From: a virus | Strand: one strand, 5' to 3' | Virus record (IMG/VR): IMGVR_UViG_3300046170_000212 | Location: 1-47,331 of that record | Length of the DNA: 47,331 bases | In this document: positions 17,501 to 27,441 of the stretch, piece after piece | How positions within the stretch are numbered: the first letter of the stretch is position 1 | Layout: the number at the start of each line of letters is the position of its first letter | Position numbers and translations under genes: made by a program | Notes under the pieces: model-generated | What the model was told of the DNA's origin: nothing | What the model saw: the letters and a program-made list of their open reading frames with translations, nothing else | Database searches by the model: none

Positions 17501-19433
17501 TAAAAACATCATCGTAATAAGGATTTGAAATTGCAAATAAAACTTCATCATCATTGCTAAATCCTAGCCCAGTTGAATTAATATCTGGTGATACAGTAAC
17601 ATTAAAATAAAATATACTACCATCTTGTATCACAGTCACTTGTGTAACCTCAGAACCAGTATCTTCAAACTCATCATTAGCATTTTTTAAATGAACATTT
17701 AAACCTTCTATTTCTGGATCACCGTTTAAGCTACTTAAGAGAATTACAAATTGACTTGGGGTTATTGGGTTTGAGGTTGTGGATTTTAAAAGCGCCTCGG
17801 CTTTAGGAGGTAAATATTCGCTTATAGCGTTTTGCATGTTAGTTTCAACCTGCACTATGCTTATTGTCATTCCAGCTGGAAGCGTCTGTGTTTGATTAAC
17901 TTTTATAACACCAATATTCCAGTCATCTACATTAGTTATAAATGTATTATCTTTAACAACACTTATTATAGCTTGAGCAGAATCGTCAGAACCCGCTTGA
18001 ATTATAGTAACTATATCTCCATTACTATAACCAGAACCAGCCTGTTCTACTTCTACTGTTTGAACAGCGTTTTGGGCGTCTACTGTTATATTAACAGTTA
18101 AACCAAATCCTGTTCCACCGGTAGTACTTAATCCGTTTTGATCTGAATACCCATCGCCCGTTGCTGCTGGTACTATTTCAGCAAAAGTTCCAATAACACC
18201 TAAGCCAGTAGGAGGATTTACACTTGTTCCAGAGTTTAAAGTTATTGTTTTACTATCAGAAACAGCATCTATTGTTCCAGACGTATAAACAGCTCCAGAT
18301 ATCTGACTTGGTTGATATAGCTGTATAGGATCAAAAGGATAGTATTTAGCAACTGATATTTGATCTTCTGTAGTGTAATAAGGATCTATTCTTGTTACAT
18401 TTACTTTTCTAGGTTGATTTCTATTGTCTGTAAAAAACAATAACTGCTCAAGAAGATTAATACCTGTAATTGGATTTAAAGTAGAAAAATTTAAAAAAGA
18501 ACCTTTTGCAATAGTCTTTAACTCACTTGGTCTTTCTACGTTAAACGAAACTATAAAATTATCGTTAGGTAGTATCGATGTTACAGTAACTTGAGCAGCG
18601 CTACCTGTTACAGCATCAAAACCATCAACTTCAACTATATCACCTACAGTATAAAGACTTCCAGAGTTTTTAACACTAGCACTCATTACAGCGCCCTGCG
18701 TGTTTACTGAAGTAACTCTTACTTGAGCAGCTGAAAGATTACCATTTACTTGTCCTTGTATTAATAAAACATCTCCAACTGCATATCCAAAACCTGCTTG
18801 ACCTCCAGGTGTTATAGTTAATATTTCACCAGCGCTGTTAGTGGTAAAATTAATAGTAGCTCCAGTCCCTGATCCTGTTACTGTAATCAGAGATAAATTT
18901 ATACCGCTGGAATTCTGTGGATATCCTTCGCCTGGTTGTATTAAATTATAACCAGTTGCGGCTGTTGTTTCAGAATTTATAGCTAAGCTAAGACCTGACG
19001 CTTCGGGGTTAAAAACAGTTACATTTGTAGTAGAACCAGTTACTGTATCAGAATATCCAGAGCCAGGTGATGTAACTCTTATTGGAGCGTCACTAGAAAA
19101 TGAATTTTGATTATTAGGATATGTGAGATTAAAGCCAACAGATCCTTTTGGTACGTATTTTTGTAGAATATTATTTGTTAAAAAAGAATAAATAGTATTA
19201 GAGTTGTCATCAGGTAAAACACCTATCACCTCTAGATTACTAGCACCCAAAGAGTTTCCATAATCCATTATTAATTGATTACCTAAAACAGTTTGAGCCG
19301 TACCTACATTTTCTCCAGTGGATTTATTTATTGAAACATTTACAGCGTTTCTGTATTCACCATTAGGAATTAATCTATCGTCTAAATCTTTATTCATTTT
19401 AGACGATATGAAACTATTCTTAACTTCTGCCAT
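14576..19433 (-). CDS. Tail-stabilisation-like protein, about 1618 aa, C-terminus out of frame by one base
   Basis: The N-terminus (ISSKMNKDLDDRLIPNGEYR, then NAVNVSIN) resembles the tail-stabilisation (P22 gp10-type) proteins annotated in crAss-like phages, which cap the connector and carry the distal tail. About residues 115-520 contain repeated Gly-rich beta units of the kind GSGYSNGDIV / GAGYSDQNG. The middle (about 650-1000) holds strongly conserved-looking sequence (DILYKESDQTTIKVVES). The uninterrupted frame ends at 14670 with an atypical Arg-rich tail. The adjacent frame continues as IGGAACINQYNCTQQPEGF to GWRE and stops at 14576, overlapping the next gene's GTG. Removing one T of the TT at 14723-14724 joins them. 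Identity of the N-terminal family is fairly sure; the exact tail role is inferred. Confidence 0.8.
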
Positions 19434-19439
19434 TAAATT

Positions 19440-20666
19440 TTAGTGTTTTATCCATTTAGATTTACCTCTCATAACTTGAACTATTTCAGTAAGCTTTATA
19501 TTTGATAATCTAATCTTTGCGTTTCTAAGTTTAGAACTTTTATCTCTTCTAAGTCTTTGAACTAAATATTCAGGTTGATTAGCTCTAGTAGATACTATGT
19601 AGTGTAGTATAGAAGCGTATAGAGCTTCTTCTGCTAACTTAGGCACTTTAGTGTCCTTATCATATGCTAAACCGTCAGATATGTATTCTAATACAATAAG
19701 TCTATCAGCTAAGTCGCTTGAAAAAGACATTTTGCCTTCTCTTTCATTTATAGTAAAATAACCATTTACATTAGCGTATTGAGGATCTGTTCCGTAGAAT
19801 TGACCTAAATTCCAGTTGCCGTTGTAACCATAAGCTTCACTAAAATAAGCCCAATCGTCTAGATTTAAGTTGTTGTTTAATAAATTTATATTAAGGTTTT
19901 TCCAGCGTTCTTCTGTTATAGAAGTTCCCTCTACATTTTCACCAAAGTTATCTTGAACTGGAACACCTGTTGCATCTTGAACTGGCGTATTATAAGGTAT
20001 TGTAGTTAAATTGTTAGTTGGAAACAAAGGTCTTTTAACTCCAGCGCTATCTATCCAAGAAACTTTAACATAGTTTACATAGTCTTGAGGAAGTACGATG
20101 CTTAAACTAGCAGGCACAGTTAGCTCTTGAGAGTGTATACTTTTTAACGTATCATAGCTAAATTCTTGTAAAGATCTTTTAGCAAAAAACAAAACATCAG
20201 ATTTTTTAGCTGTTTGTATTAGTTTACCATCACCAACATAACCTACCATAAAATTATCTATAGCATCGCTAAGTGTTATGTATTGATACCCGCCATAGTT
20301 ATCTTCAACAGTGTCACCGTAAGCGTCTTGGTTTCCATAGTTTCCACCACTTAGTGCTTTTAATTGAACAACAACATATGTGTTTTGAGGAAGAATAACA
20401 GGTACAGCCTGTGTTCCTATGTATATTGTATTATTGTTTACCTCATATTGGCTAGTGTATTCAGCAAAACTACCTGGCAATCCAGTTGTACTAGTATATA
20501 GTTTAAAGTTATTTAAAGCATAATTAGTTTCTGTGTTATCGTATGAACCAAAAACTAAGTTTGTGTTAAAATTAGTAACAAATGAGCTTTGTCCAGCCGC
20601 GTCTGAAACTAAAAAAGGCTGTGCACCTTGATAATATTGTTGGTTTGTTTCTGTTACTAAACTCAT
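19440..20666 (-). CDS. Head-tail connector / tail-tubular-like protein (408 aa)
   Basis: This is likely the ring protein bound below the portal (the tail-tubular protein of crAss-like phages, P22 gp4 / T7 gp11-like role). The C-terminal half carries the helical pattern of the family: LPQDYVNYVKVSWIDSAG, then EEALYASILHYIVSTRANQP and a basic end with LSNIKLTEIVQVMRGKSKW. The N-terminal half is a variable beta domain (about 20-150). It lies 6 nt upstream of the tail-stabilisation gene and 2 nt downstream of the broken gene, in the usual order after the capsid gene. Confidence 0.78.
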   Translation of the reverse strand: MSLVTETNQQYYQGAQPFLVSDAAGQSSFVTNFNTNLVFGSYDNTETNYALNNFKLYTSTTGLPGSFAEYTSQYEVNNNTIYIGTQAVPVILPQNTYVVVQLKALSGGNYGNQDAYGDTVEDNYGGYQYITLSDAIDNFMVGYVGDGKLIQTAKKSDVLFFAKRSLQEFSYDTLKSIHSQELTVPASLSIVLPQDYVNYVKVSWIDSAGVKRPLFPTNNLTTIPYNTPVQDATGVPVQDNFGENVEGTSITEERWKNLNINLLNNNLNLDDWAYFSEAYGYNGNWNLGQFYGTDPQYANVNGYFTINEREGKMSFSSDLADRLIVLEYISDGLAYDKDTKVPKLAEEALYASILHYIVSTRANQPEYLVQRLRRDKSSKLRNAKIRLSNIKLTEIVQVMRGKSKWIKH

Positions 20667-20668
20667 TT

Positions 20669-21404
20669 TTAAGATTTTTCGTTAACTTCGACTTTAGCGG
20701 CCTCTTGAGCTGCTGCTTGTATTATAGTAGGGTTGTTTATTATTATACCACAGTATTTTAATATATTTACTACTAAATTAGTTTGCTCTGAGGCGTCTAG
20801 CTCAAAATTAGTAGACGTACTAGGATTGTATATGTATTGTCCAAGACTTTGACCTACAGTGAAACCCCAAGAAGGATTTAAAGGAGTAACTATACAATTA
20901 GCTACCGCTATATCTGGCAAAGGATTTATTGTGATATAAGGACTTGTTGACGTGTAGCTTTGAATTGTAAAATAGTGGATAATTTTCTGTTGGTGCCGTT
21001 AATTTTGATCTAGATTATTTTTATAATCTTTTTCTACTAGTCTATTGAGCTATTGAGTGTATTGTAGGTTGACCAGATGTACGTAACTCTATTTCAGCCT
21101 ATAGTATATATATCTACTGTGTTATAAACCAACCAGTTAAGTAGGTTCTATGTAAAAGAAGTCTCTTGCTCAAAAGGGTTAACTTTATAGATATATCTTT
21201 AAACATATCAAAAAATTCAGTATCATTTTGTATTGTTTTGATTTACTCTATTGACTTGATTTCCATCTGGAAAATAAGAATTAAATATTTCGTTTTGAAC
21301 CTGTCGGCTAAACTATTAAATTCAGCAGGTGTAACATATCCTCTTTGCTCTTTGTTTAATACATACAAGACTGTTTGATATACTGTGTTTACGTTTACCG
21401 CCAT
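20669..21404 (-). pseudogene. Head/neck protein gene broken by many small indels (about 245 aa if restored)
   Basis: The start is ATG 21404 (MAVNVNTVYQTVLYVLNKEQ). Reading on needs repeated frame changes: VQNEIFNSYFPDGNQVNRVN, then NDTEFFDMFKDIS, KVNPFEQETSFT, RTYLTGWFIT, TVDIYTIG, EIELRTSGQPTIHSIAQ, LVEKDYKNNLDQ, KLTAPTENYPLFYNSK, and finally YTSTSPYITINPLPD joined to the last open stretch (GFTVGQSLGQYIYNPSTSTN to EVNEKS). The shifts lie near 21301, 21226, 21187, 21151, 21120, 21095, 21053, 21003 and 20957. The pieces read as one well-formed protein, so the gene was recently intact or the sequence is locally wrong. It lies between the capsid and connector genes where a head-completion protein is expected. 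As written, only fragments of up to 83 codons are open. Confidence 0.7.
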
Positions 21405-21429
21405 TTTTATATTTTTATTATAATACAAC

Positions 21430-21452
21430 GGAAGACCGCTTACGCGGCCTCC
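21430..21452 (-). terminator. Hairpin after the 276-aa gene
   Basis: On the minus strand GGAGGCCGC, loop GTAA, GCGGTCTTCC can form a 9-bp stem with two G-U wobbles. It lies between the stop of the 276-aa protein (21475) and the start of the broken gene (21404). The following sequence is A/T-rich but not a clean U tract, so it may be a weak terminator or a processing/stability hairpin. Confidence 0.45.
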
Positions 21453-21474
21453 ATCATATTAGTATCACTTGTTT

Positions 21475-22305
21475 TTATAGTTTTTTATCTATAGATTTAT
21501 AGATTTCAACACCTTCATCTGTTTTCAAGAAAGCAGCAAAGGCTGAATAAGGGTTTTCATCAAATGGAACGTTCATTAACTTTCTACCGTTTGATCCCCA
21601 AGTAAATGTTCTTTGATCTTGAGATAAGTTAATAATTCCAGCTTCAGTAGCTCTAATAGATAGATTTCTTAACTGAACATTATCGTCATTAGCTAAACTA
21701 ATAAATAACTGTGGATTACTTCTAGCAAAAAGAAGTAAGTCTCTTTTTATCTCTTTAGAACTCATGCTGTTTACCTTAGACCCTAACTCCACTCTTAGTA
21801 TAGCTTCTGCGTGATCTATATCTATATTTCTAGCTGCATTTAAAGCGTCAATTTGAAGATCTAGAATATCTAAATCATCAGAAGCTTCTTCAACAGCGCT
21901 AAATTCTTCATACGTTTTTCCTCTTAAAGGGTGGTATAAAGAAAGTAGTTTTTGTAGGTTTTGTTTTTCTTTTGAAACCTTTAAAGTTCCATCTCTGAAT
22001 GTAATATGACCAAGTGTTGCCTCTCCCTTTTGTTCTTCTACGAAAGGTGAAGACTGATTAGTTGCATATCTAATTTCTTTTTGATTACCTGTATTAGAAT
22101 CGAAATAAAGCAAGGAATGCTTAGACGTGTGCCTACTTGGTATAGTGTGTGTTAATGGAGTTTTATTACCTCTTAAATAATAAACCCTATCTTTTATCTC
22201 CCAGCTCGGTTTAGCTGGTTTTACTTCTTTTTTTACTGGTGCTTTTTGCACTACAGTTTCTTGAGGTGCAACCTCAATAGCTTCTGCTTTAGCTTTTTTA
22301 GCCAT
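21475..22305 (-). CDS. Hypothetical head-associated protein (276 aa)
   Basis: The N-terminal 30 residues are Lys/Ala/Val-rich and probably disordered (PVKKEVKPAKPSWEIKDR). A small beta-type segment follows (YYLRGNKTPLTHTIPSRHT), then helical sequence with acidic stretches (EEASDDLDILDLQIDALN). The gene sits immediately after the capsid gene and its terminator and before the connector genes. A capsid auxiliary or head-completion role is therefore likely but not proven. Similar proteins seem to accompany this capsid type in marine phages (recollection only). Confidence 0.65.
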   Translation of the reverse strand: MAKKAKAEAIEVAPQETVVQKAPVKKEVKPAKPSWEIKDRVYYLRGNKTPLTHTIPSRHTSKHSLLYFDSNTGNQKEIRYATNQSSPFVEEQKGEATLGHITFRDGTLKVSKEKQNLQKLLSLYHPLRGKTYEEFSAVEEASDDLDILDLQIDALNAARNIDIDHAEAILRVELGSKVNSMSSKEIKRDLLLFARSNPQLFISLANDDNVQLRNLSIRATEAGIINLSQDQRTFTWGSNGRKLMNVPFDENPYSAFAAFLKTDEGVEIYKSIDKKL

Positions 22306-22329
22306 AATATAATAAAATTAAATAGTTAA

Positions 22330-22362
22330 TGATAAAAATCCTGAGGCTGCAAAAGCAGCCCC
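22330..22362 (-). terminator. Rho-independent terminator downstream of the major capsid gene
   Basis: On the minus strand GGGGCTGC, loop TTTT, GCAGCCTC forms an 8-bp stem with one G-U pair. It is followed by AGGATTTTTATC, giving a U-rich stretch. It starts about 18 nt after the capsid stop codon (22380). Partial termination here would raise capsid expression over the downstream genes. Confidence 0.75.
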
Positions 22363-22379
22363 AAGAATTTTAATTTAAA

Positions 22380-23822
22380 TTATGCTCCTTTGAAAAGAAC
22401 AAAGTTGTTAGCAGCTTGAGTTACTAAACATCTTTCAGATAGGAAGTTTACTTCCATAGCATCAAGAGTTGAAGTAAACGCACCACCAGCAGAACCAGTC
22501 AACCAAGACTTCATACGACGATCGTCAGCTTGTGAAGCTCTGTATCGTACATGTAAAAATGGGCGACGAATATTAGTTCCTAACACTTGATCGTATACAG
22601 TTGACGTTCCAGCAGGTACTAATACACCTTCGATAGACTGAATTCCATCAATCGCACCACGAGTAGAAGCGTCGTTTAAGTATTTCCAATCAGTTTTGTA
22701 GAAATCATAAGATCCTCTACGGAAACCACTGAAACCTAAGTTCAATGCCATTTCTTCTGAATTTTCAAATAATCCATAAGCAGTACCACCAGATTGTCCA
22801 GCAGAAATAGCAGATAGCATATCGTCAAAATCCAAAGCAGTTTGTCTTTGTAAAAATAACATGTTTTCTTCAATAGCTCCTTGAGTGTCTAAGTTTTTCA
22901 AAATAGCATCAAAAGCATCAAGACCAGCAGCAGCTGTAAATCCAGTGTTTACATTACCACGATCTTCGATAGCGGCAAACAAACCTTCAGTACCAGCTAG
23001 CTTAGCAGTTGTAACAGCAGCTATTCCTTCATTCTTTTCACCTTCAACCATAGACATTTCTAAGTAATCTTCAAAACGTAAACGAGTTTCAGATTCAGCT
23101 TTTAAATACCATAAATATCCAGAAGTACCATCTTCGGTCGCAACTTCAACCCATCCAATTTGAGCCATGTCAGAACCATTAACTACGTACTGGCTTCTAA
23201 TAATGATTGGAGTGTTTGAGTACTGTGTGAACTGTGGCTCTACAGAAACTCTAGCGTTAGCACCGGTCATATCTACTCCTTTTTGATAAGCAGAACCGTA
23301 TACAAATACTTTTAAAGTAGCGGAACCAGTTGTAAGACCATTGTCTGCATTTTCTAAAGATTTGTTATTAAAAGGCTGTACAGTAATATTTTTAGGACCA
23401 GCGCCAGGAGCAGAAGCAGAAACAAGACATTTAGCTTCACCACCAGTTGAGGGATCTAAAACAACTACAGTATCATTTACAGAAATAACATTATCTACTC
23501 CAACTGGAATAGTAATAACGTTGGTATTTCCAACAGCAGGCGCAGCGCTACACCCATCATACGCAATATGTAATCTATTTTGTTCAGACCAAATAACTTG
23601 ATCAGATGTCATTGGCATTTCAGCGCCGACCATTCGTAAGAATCCAGATAACGTTCTGTTTCCATAACGCTCTACTTCTTGTTCGTAAATTTCAGGTAAG
23701 TACTGCTGAGCAAATGTATCAGTGTTTCCAGCGCCACCGTCGTTAAATTTTAGGTAGTTAGTATCTAGCAACTGTTGAGTTTGGCTAGGGATAATACTAC
23801 CAAATTGAGGAGTTAAACTCAT
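22380..23822 (-). CDS. Major capsid protein (480 aa)
   Basis: A HK97-fold capsid candidate that forms the icosahedral shell. The length (480) and the position after portal and scaffold match crAss-like capsids. N-terminal QQYLPEIYEQEVERYGNRTL is the usual start helix. The C-terminus contains RPFLHVRYRASQADDRRMKS and then NFLSERCLVTQAANNFVLF. A beta-rich insertion lies about 95-170. The leader upstream of ATG 23822 is A/T-only without Shine-Dalgarno. A terminator follows the stop. No delta-domain or protease site could be recognised by eye. Confidence 0.88.
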   Translation of the reverse strand: MSLTPQFGSIIPSQTQQLLDTNYLKFNDGGAGNTDTFAQQYLPEIYEQEVERYGNRTLSGFLRMVGAEMPMTSDQVIWSEQNRLHIAYDGCSAAPAVGNTNVITIPVGVDNVISVNDTVVVLDPSTGGEAKCLVSASAPGAGPKNITVQPFNNKSLENADNGLTTGSATLKVFVYGSAYQKGVDMTGANARVSVEPQFTQYSNTPIIIRSQYVVNGSDMAQIGWVEVATEDGTSGYLWYLKAESETRLRFEDYLEMSMVEGEKNEGIAAVTTAKLAGTEGLFAAIEDRGNVNTGFTAAAGLDAFDAILKNLDTQGAIEENMLFLQRQTALDFDDMLSAISAGQSGGTAYGLFENSEEMALNLGFSGFRRGSYDFYKTDWKYLNDASTRGAIDGIQSIEGVLVPAGTSTVYDQVLGTNIRRPFLHVRYRASQADDRRMKSWLTGSAGGAFTSTLDAMEVNFLSERCLVTQAANNFVLFKGA

Positions 23823-23838
23823 AATTAATAATTTTTAA

Positions 23839-25023
23839 TTAGTTAAATTTTTTTGTTTTAATTTTCAGTTTTGTAGAATCAGCACCAGAAATAGCTTTAA
23901 CTTTAAAACCGTTTAAAAACACTTCCCCTTGAGTTGACCTAGCTTTAGTGTCACTCACGTTTTTAGAACTGCTTACAACGTCCTTAACAGCGTCTGCTTT
24001 TCCTTGCTCATAGAAATGAGCTGCTATTTTATCTACATTTTCAGCGGCATACATAGCTTTGTGATAACCTTTATAGTCACTAACAGAACCGTTTTTATCT
24101 AGGAACTTCCCGATAAGGTTGTTAATGTCTGATTGCTTATCAGCTACACCGTCAGTGTTTTGTAGTTTATACCTATACTTCTTTTCACCTACACTAATAT
24201 CGAAACCTTCGAAATCTTCAGTAAAAAGTTTTTTAGTATTTTCTTGAAACACTTTACGGTTTTCTTCAGCTTGTTCTTGCTGCTTATTATATCGATTGAA
24301 AAAGTCCATAGCTTTTTGAGCTTCAGGGTTTACGTTTGATTTCAACTTGATATCAGCGTAATATTTTTCCTTGGTGCTTTCTAAAAAGTTTTTGGCTTTT
24401 GCAACTTCTTCTTTAAATGCAAGTTTCTTTTTGCGTATATCTCTATCTTCGTCTAAATCTTCGTCATATTCAAAATCTTCCAATAACAAATCAATATCTG
24501 AACTATCAAGATATGGTTTTTCTTTTTTATAATACTCTTTTAACAATGTAGTATCGTCTACGCTAGAGTAATCAGCGCTTAGTCTTACGTAGTCTTCTAC
24601 GCTACCACCAGTTTCTTCCATAAAAGAAACTAACTTTTCTATATTTTCAGGTAATTGTTTACCTAATACCTGCTCGTCTCTTACAGCTTCTTTTAATTCT
24701 TTTTCTACTTCAGTAACTTCTTCAATAATTTCTATTGGAGATTCTACTGCTTCTTCGGTGGTCCGTACTTCTTCAACCACTTCTTTGCTGTTGCCACTGT
24801 CTTTGGGCTCTTCGACAATAGCATTGCTATCATCTGTCTTTTGTGTTTGAACGGCATCTTCTTTTGGTATTTCAACTTTAATAACATCAGGTATAACCTC
24901 TCCTTGCGCTTCTGGCTTTGTTAAGTCTACTTTAGTTATTTCTTCTTTTTTGTTTAGTTTTTTAGGTGTTACTTTCTTTTTCTTAAGTTTAAACTCACCT
25001 TCTTGTTTTACTTCTGTTGACAT
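23839..25023 (-). CDS. Scaffold-like protein upstream of the capsid gene (394 aa)
   Basis: The first about 120 residues are Lys/Glu-rich and disordered (KLKKKKVTPKKLNKKEEITK, later VEEVRTTEEAVESPIEIIEE). The centre is acidic (DIDLLLEDFEYDEDLDEDRD) and helical, and the end is a compact segment with QGEVFLNGFKVKAISGAD. The charge pattern, coiled-coil character and position between portal and capsid are those of phage scaffolding proteins. The corresponding slot in crAss-like genomes is occupied by a similar poorly conserved protein. Assignment is by context. Confidence 0.75.
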   Translation of the reverse strand: MSTEVKQEGEFKLKKKKVTPKKLNKKEEITKVDLTKPEAQGEVIPDVIKVEIPKEDAVQTQKTDDSNAIVEEPKDSGNSKEVVEEVRTTEEAVESPIEIIEEVTEVEKELKEAVRDEQVLGKQLPENIEKLVSFMEETGGSVEDYVRLSADYSSVDDTTLLKEYYKKEKPYLDSSDIDLLLEDFEYDEDLDEDRDIRKKKLAFKEEVAKAKNFLESTKEKYYADIKLKSNVNPEAQKAMDFFNRYNKQQEQAEENRKVFQENTKKLFTEDFEGFDISVGEKKYRYKLQNTDGVADKQSDINNLIGKFLDKNGSVSDYKGYHKAMYAAENVDKIAAHFYEQGKADAVKDVVSSSKNVSDTKARSTQGEVFLNGFKVKAISGADSTKLKIKTKKFN

Positions 25024-25053
25024 AATATAATATAATTTAAAAAATTGTTTTGC

Positions 25054-27441
25054 CTACATAAAGGCACCAAGACCTTGGTCCGGTTGATTTTCAAAGTCTA
25101 TAGGTAAGCCGTCATTTTTTCTTTGACTTATCATTTCACTTTGTTGGGTCGCTTGTATTTTTGTTCTTTTATCTTTACGATCTTCTATAAACTGTTCTTT
25201 GTTTCTTTCTACTTGAATATCCATCTGCTTAAGTTGCATGTCGTACTGGAACTGTCTTTCCATCTCAGCTTGCTTTATTTGAGCTGCAACTTGCATTTTT
25301 TGCATTTCCATCTCTTGCTTAGCTTTTTCAATATCAACTTTAGTTGATGCCACGGCCTCTTGTTTTTGCACTTCAGCCATAGCTGTTCTTTCAGCTGTTT
25401 GAGCTTGAGCATCTGCTTGAGCGGCAATATTAGCTTGTTGAGCAGCTTGATCACGTTCCATTTTAACCTTACGCTTAATCTTTAGCATTTGATTAGCTAA
25501 CTTAAGGTTTTTAATTTGACGTATATCAATAGCGTCTTCTAAATCAATACCTCCAGACTGTAATGCAACTTGTATGTTTTGTTCTAATTGAGCTCTTTCC
25601 TCTTCATCAGGTTCTAACTCTAAGAATATACCGAAGTCATGAAGATTTAAATCTACAACTTCATCTAATGTTTTTATGTTGTATGTAGATATAGAGTTTT
25701 GTAACGATGCTCTAGTTAATGGAAAACGTAAAGCGTCAGCTACTTTTAATGAAACATTTTCTGCTAGTTTAAGGGTCAAATATAAACTAGACTGAACAAT
25801 ATGTCTAGTTGCTACATTTGAAGCGTTAGCGGCTAGTTTCTGTAAACCTACAAGCGTGGATTTATCAGGCGTACTACCATCTCTAGCTTCATTTAGCCCC
25901 GTAACGTCACGTATCATTTGTAAATAGTATTGATACGTAGTTATTAAACTTTGTATTTTACCACCACCACTAGAACTATTAAGTTCTTGAATAGGTACTT
26001 TACCGTGGTTTAATTCACCATCTTGCGTTAGCGATCTACCAACAATACTACCAGTTTGAAAATACATATTTAAAGCCTCGGCCGGGTTGTAGTTTGTTCC
26101 ATTACCTAAATCAACTTCTGCTAAACCGTCCATATCAAGATATACACCGTCTGGCACCATTCTTGATAATACTTGCTGCAATTTTAAATGCGTGATTTGT
26201 ATCATATCAGCAAATCCAACACACTTACTGACAACAGACTCTATTCTACCTTTATATATTCTAGGTGCACAAATAGCATAATTCATAGCAACCTTGGTTG
26301 TGTCAGCGTATGGTCTTGACATGTTTTCAGCCAACTCCCACTTAAGCATTGTATCTGTTCCTAAAACAACAGCTCCATTATAAAGAACTTCTATAGTTCT
26401 AGATACTCTTTCAAAGTTATCATTTTCTGGTGGATTAAATGTATCTGGCTTTTCAATAGCCTTCATTAATCCTTGATCAGTTTGCTTTATTTTAAATACT
26501 TGATTGTGGTATGTCTTATAATCAAAGTACATAACTTGTACAGTGTTTTCATCATAATCACCCCAACCTGTTATATAAGATCTATTTCCAGGCATATTTT
26601 GAATACGCTCTAATTCTTTTTCAGATATATGTGGAAACTCTTTTTTAAGCTCAGGTATAGTTATAGCTTTTACCTCACCAACATAGTATATGTCTTCAAA
26701 GTTTGGATCTTCAGAATACGAGTAAACCATATAAGCTGGATCAACGTAATCAACTTTAATACCTTCTGCAGTGTTAAAACTAGTTTTAGCAGCAGCAATG
26801 CCTAATACGGTTAAATCCATATTAAGTCTACGTCTAACTAAATCATATTTGTTTTGAGCAAAAACAGTGGATATACTTTCTTCTTCAGCTATCTCAATTG
26901 ATTGCTTATAACTTAATTGCATTTTAAGTTCTAGCTCTTCTTTGGATTCTGGTATAGTAGTTGGATCTGGCGATTGATATAAGTCAATACCTAATGTTTG
27001 CTTAACACTTTCTATATAATCTTTAGCAACCATATCCTCGTAAAGCTTAGAAGCATATTCTGTTCTTTTCTTTACAGACTGAGGATCTTGAGCATAAGCC
27101 TTAATATCATAAGACTTTTGAGATATACCGTTAACAACAATATCTACGAACTTAGATAAAATTGGTACTGGTTTCCAGTCTAAATTAAGATAAGACAAAT
27201 CGCCATTAATAGACAACTCATCTTTATATTTTTGTATAGACTGCTCACCTCTAGCATACAGTCTTAGATTATGAAAGTTATTCCAATTAGTTAAATATCT
27301 ATTTCCATTAGTTCTTCCTTGTCTAAACCACTCGAACTCTATGGCTTGAGCAACTTGCTTACCATATTCTAAAGTGCCTTTTTCTTCGTTGCTTACAACT
27401 TGACTAGGAAAAGAACTGTCATTATTAGTATAAACGTTCAT
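25054..27441 (-). CDS. Portal protein (795 aa)
   Basis: This is the dodecameric portal at the capsid vertex for DNA passage. The N-terminal half has the family pattern with NWNNFHNLRLYARGEQSIQK, followed by LDWKPVPILSKFVDIVVNGI and the stem/clip region MVPDGVYLDMDGLAEVDLG. Residues about 650-790 form a long Gln/Lys/Glu-rich helix (EMEMQKMQVAAQIKQAEMER), the barrel or coiled-coil tail seen in crAss-like portals, which are also about 800 residues. The gene follows terL with no gap. Confidence 0.9.
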   Translation of the reverse strand: MNVYTNNDSSFPSQVVSNEEKGTLEYGKQVAQAIEFEWFRQGRTNGNRYLTNWNNFHNLRLYARGEQSIQKYKDELSINGDLSYLNLDWKPVPILSKFVDIVVNGISQKSYDIKAYAQDPQSVKKRTEYASKLYEDMVAKDYIESVKQTLGIDLYQSPDPTTIPESKEELELKMQLSYKQSIEIAEEESISTVFAQNKYDLVRRRLNMDLTVLGIAAAKTSFNTAEGIKVDYVDPAYMVYSYSEDPNFEDIYYVGEVKAITIPELKKEFPHISEKELERIQNMPGNRSYITGWGDYDENTVQVMYFDYKTYHNQVFKIKQTDQGLMKAIEKPDTFNPPENDNFERVSRTIEVLYNGAVVLGTDTMLKWELAENMSRPYADTTKVAMNYAICAPRIYKGRIESVVSKCVGFADMIQITHLKLQQVLSRMVPDGVYLDMDGLAEVDLGNGTNYNPAEALNMYFQTGSIVGRSLTQDGELNHGKVPIQELNSSSGGGKIQSLITTYQYYLQMIRDVTGLNEARDGSTPDKSTLVGLQKLAANASNVATRHIVQSSLYLTLKLAENVSLKVADALRFPLTRASLQNSISTYNIKTLDEVVDLNLHDFGIFLELEPDEEERAQLEQNIQVALQSGGIDLEDAIDIRQIKNLKLANQMLKIKRKVKMERDQAAQQANIAAQADAQAQTAERTAMAEVQKQEAVASTKVDIEKAKQEMEMQKMQVAAQIKQAEMERQFQYDMQLKQMDIQVERNKEQFIEDRKDKRTKIQATQQSEMISQRKNDGLPIDFENQPDQGLGAFM

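Noticed and set aside
21404-21428. Upstream TTG start (MYYNKNIK) for the broken head gene
   Set aside because: The extra residues come from the A/T leader; ATG 21404 begins the conserved-looking MAVNVNTVYQ.
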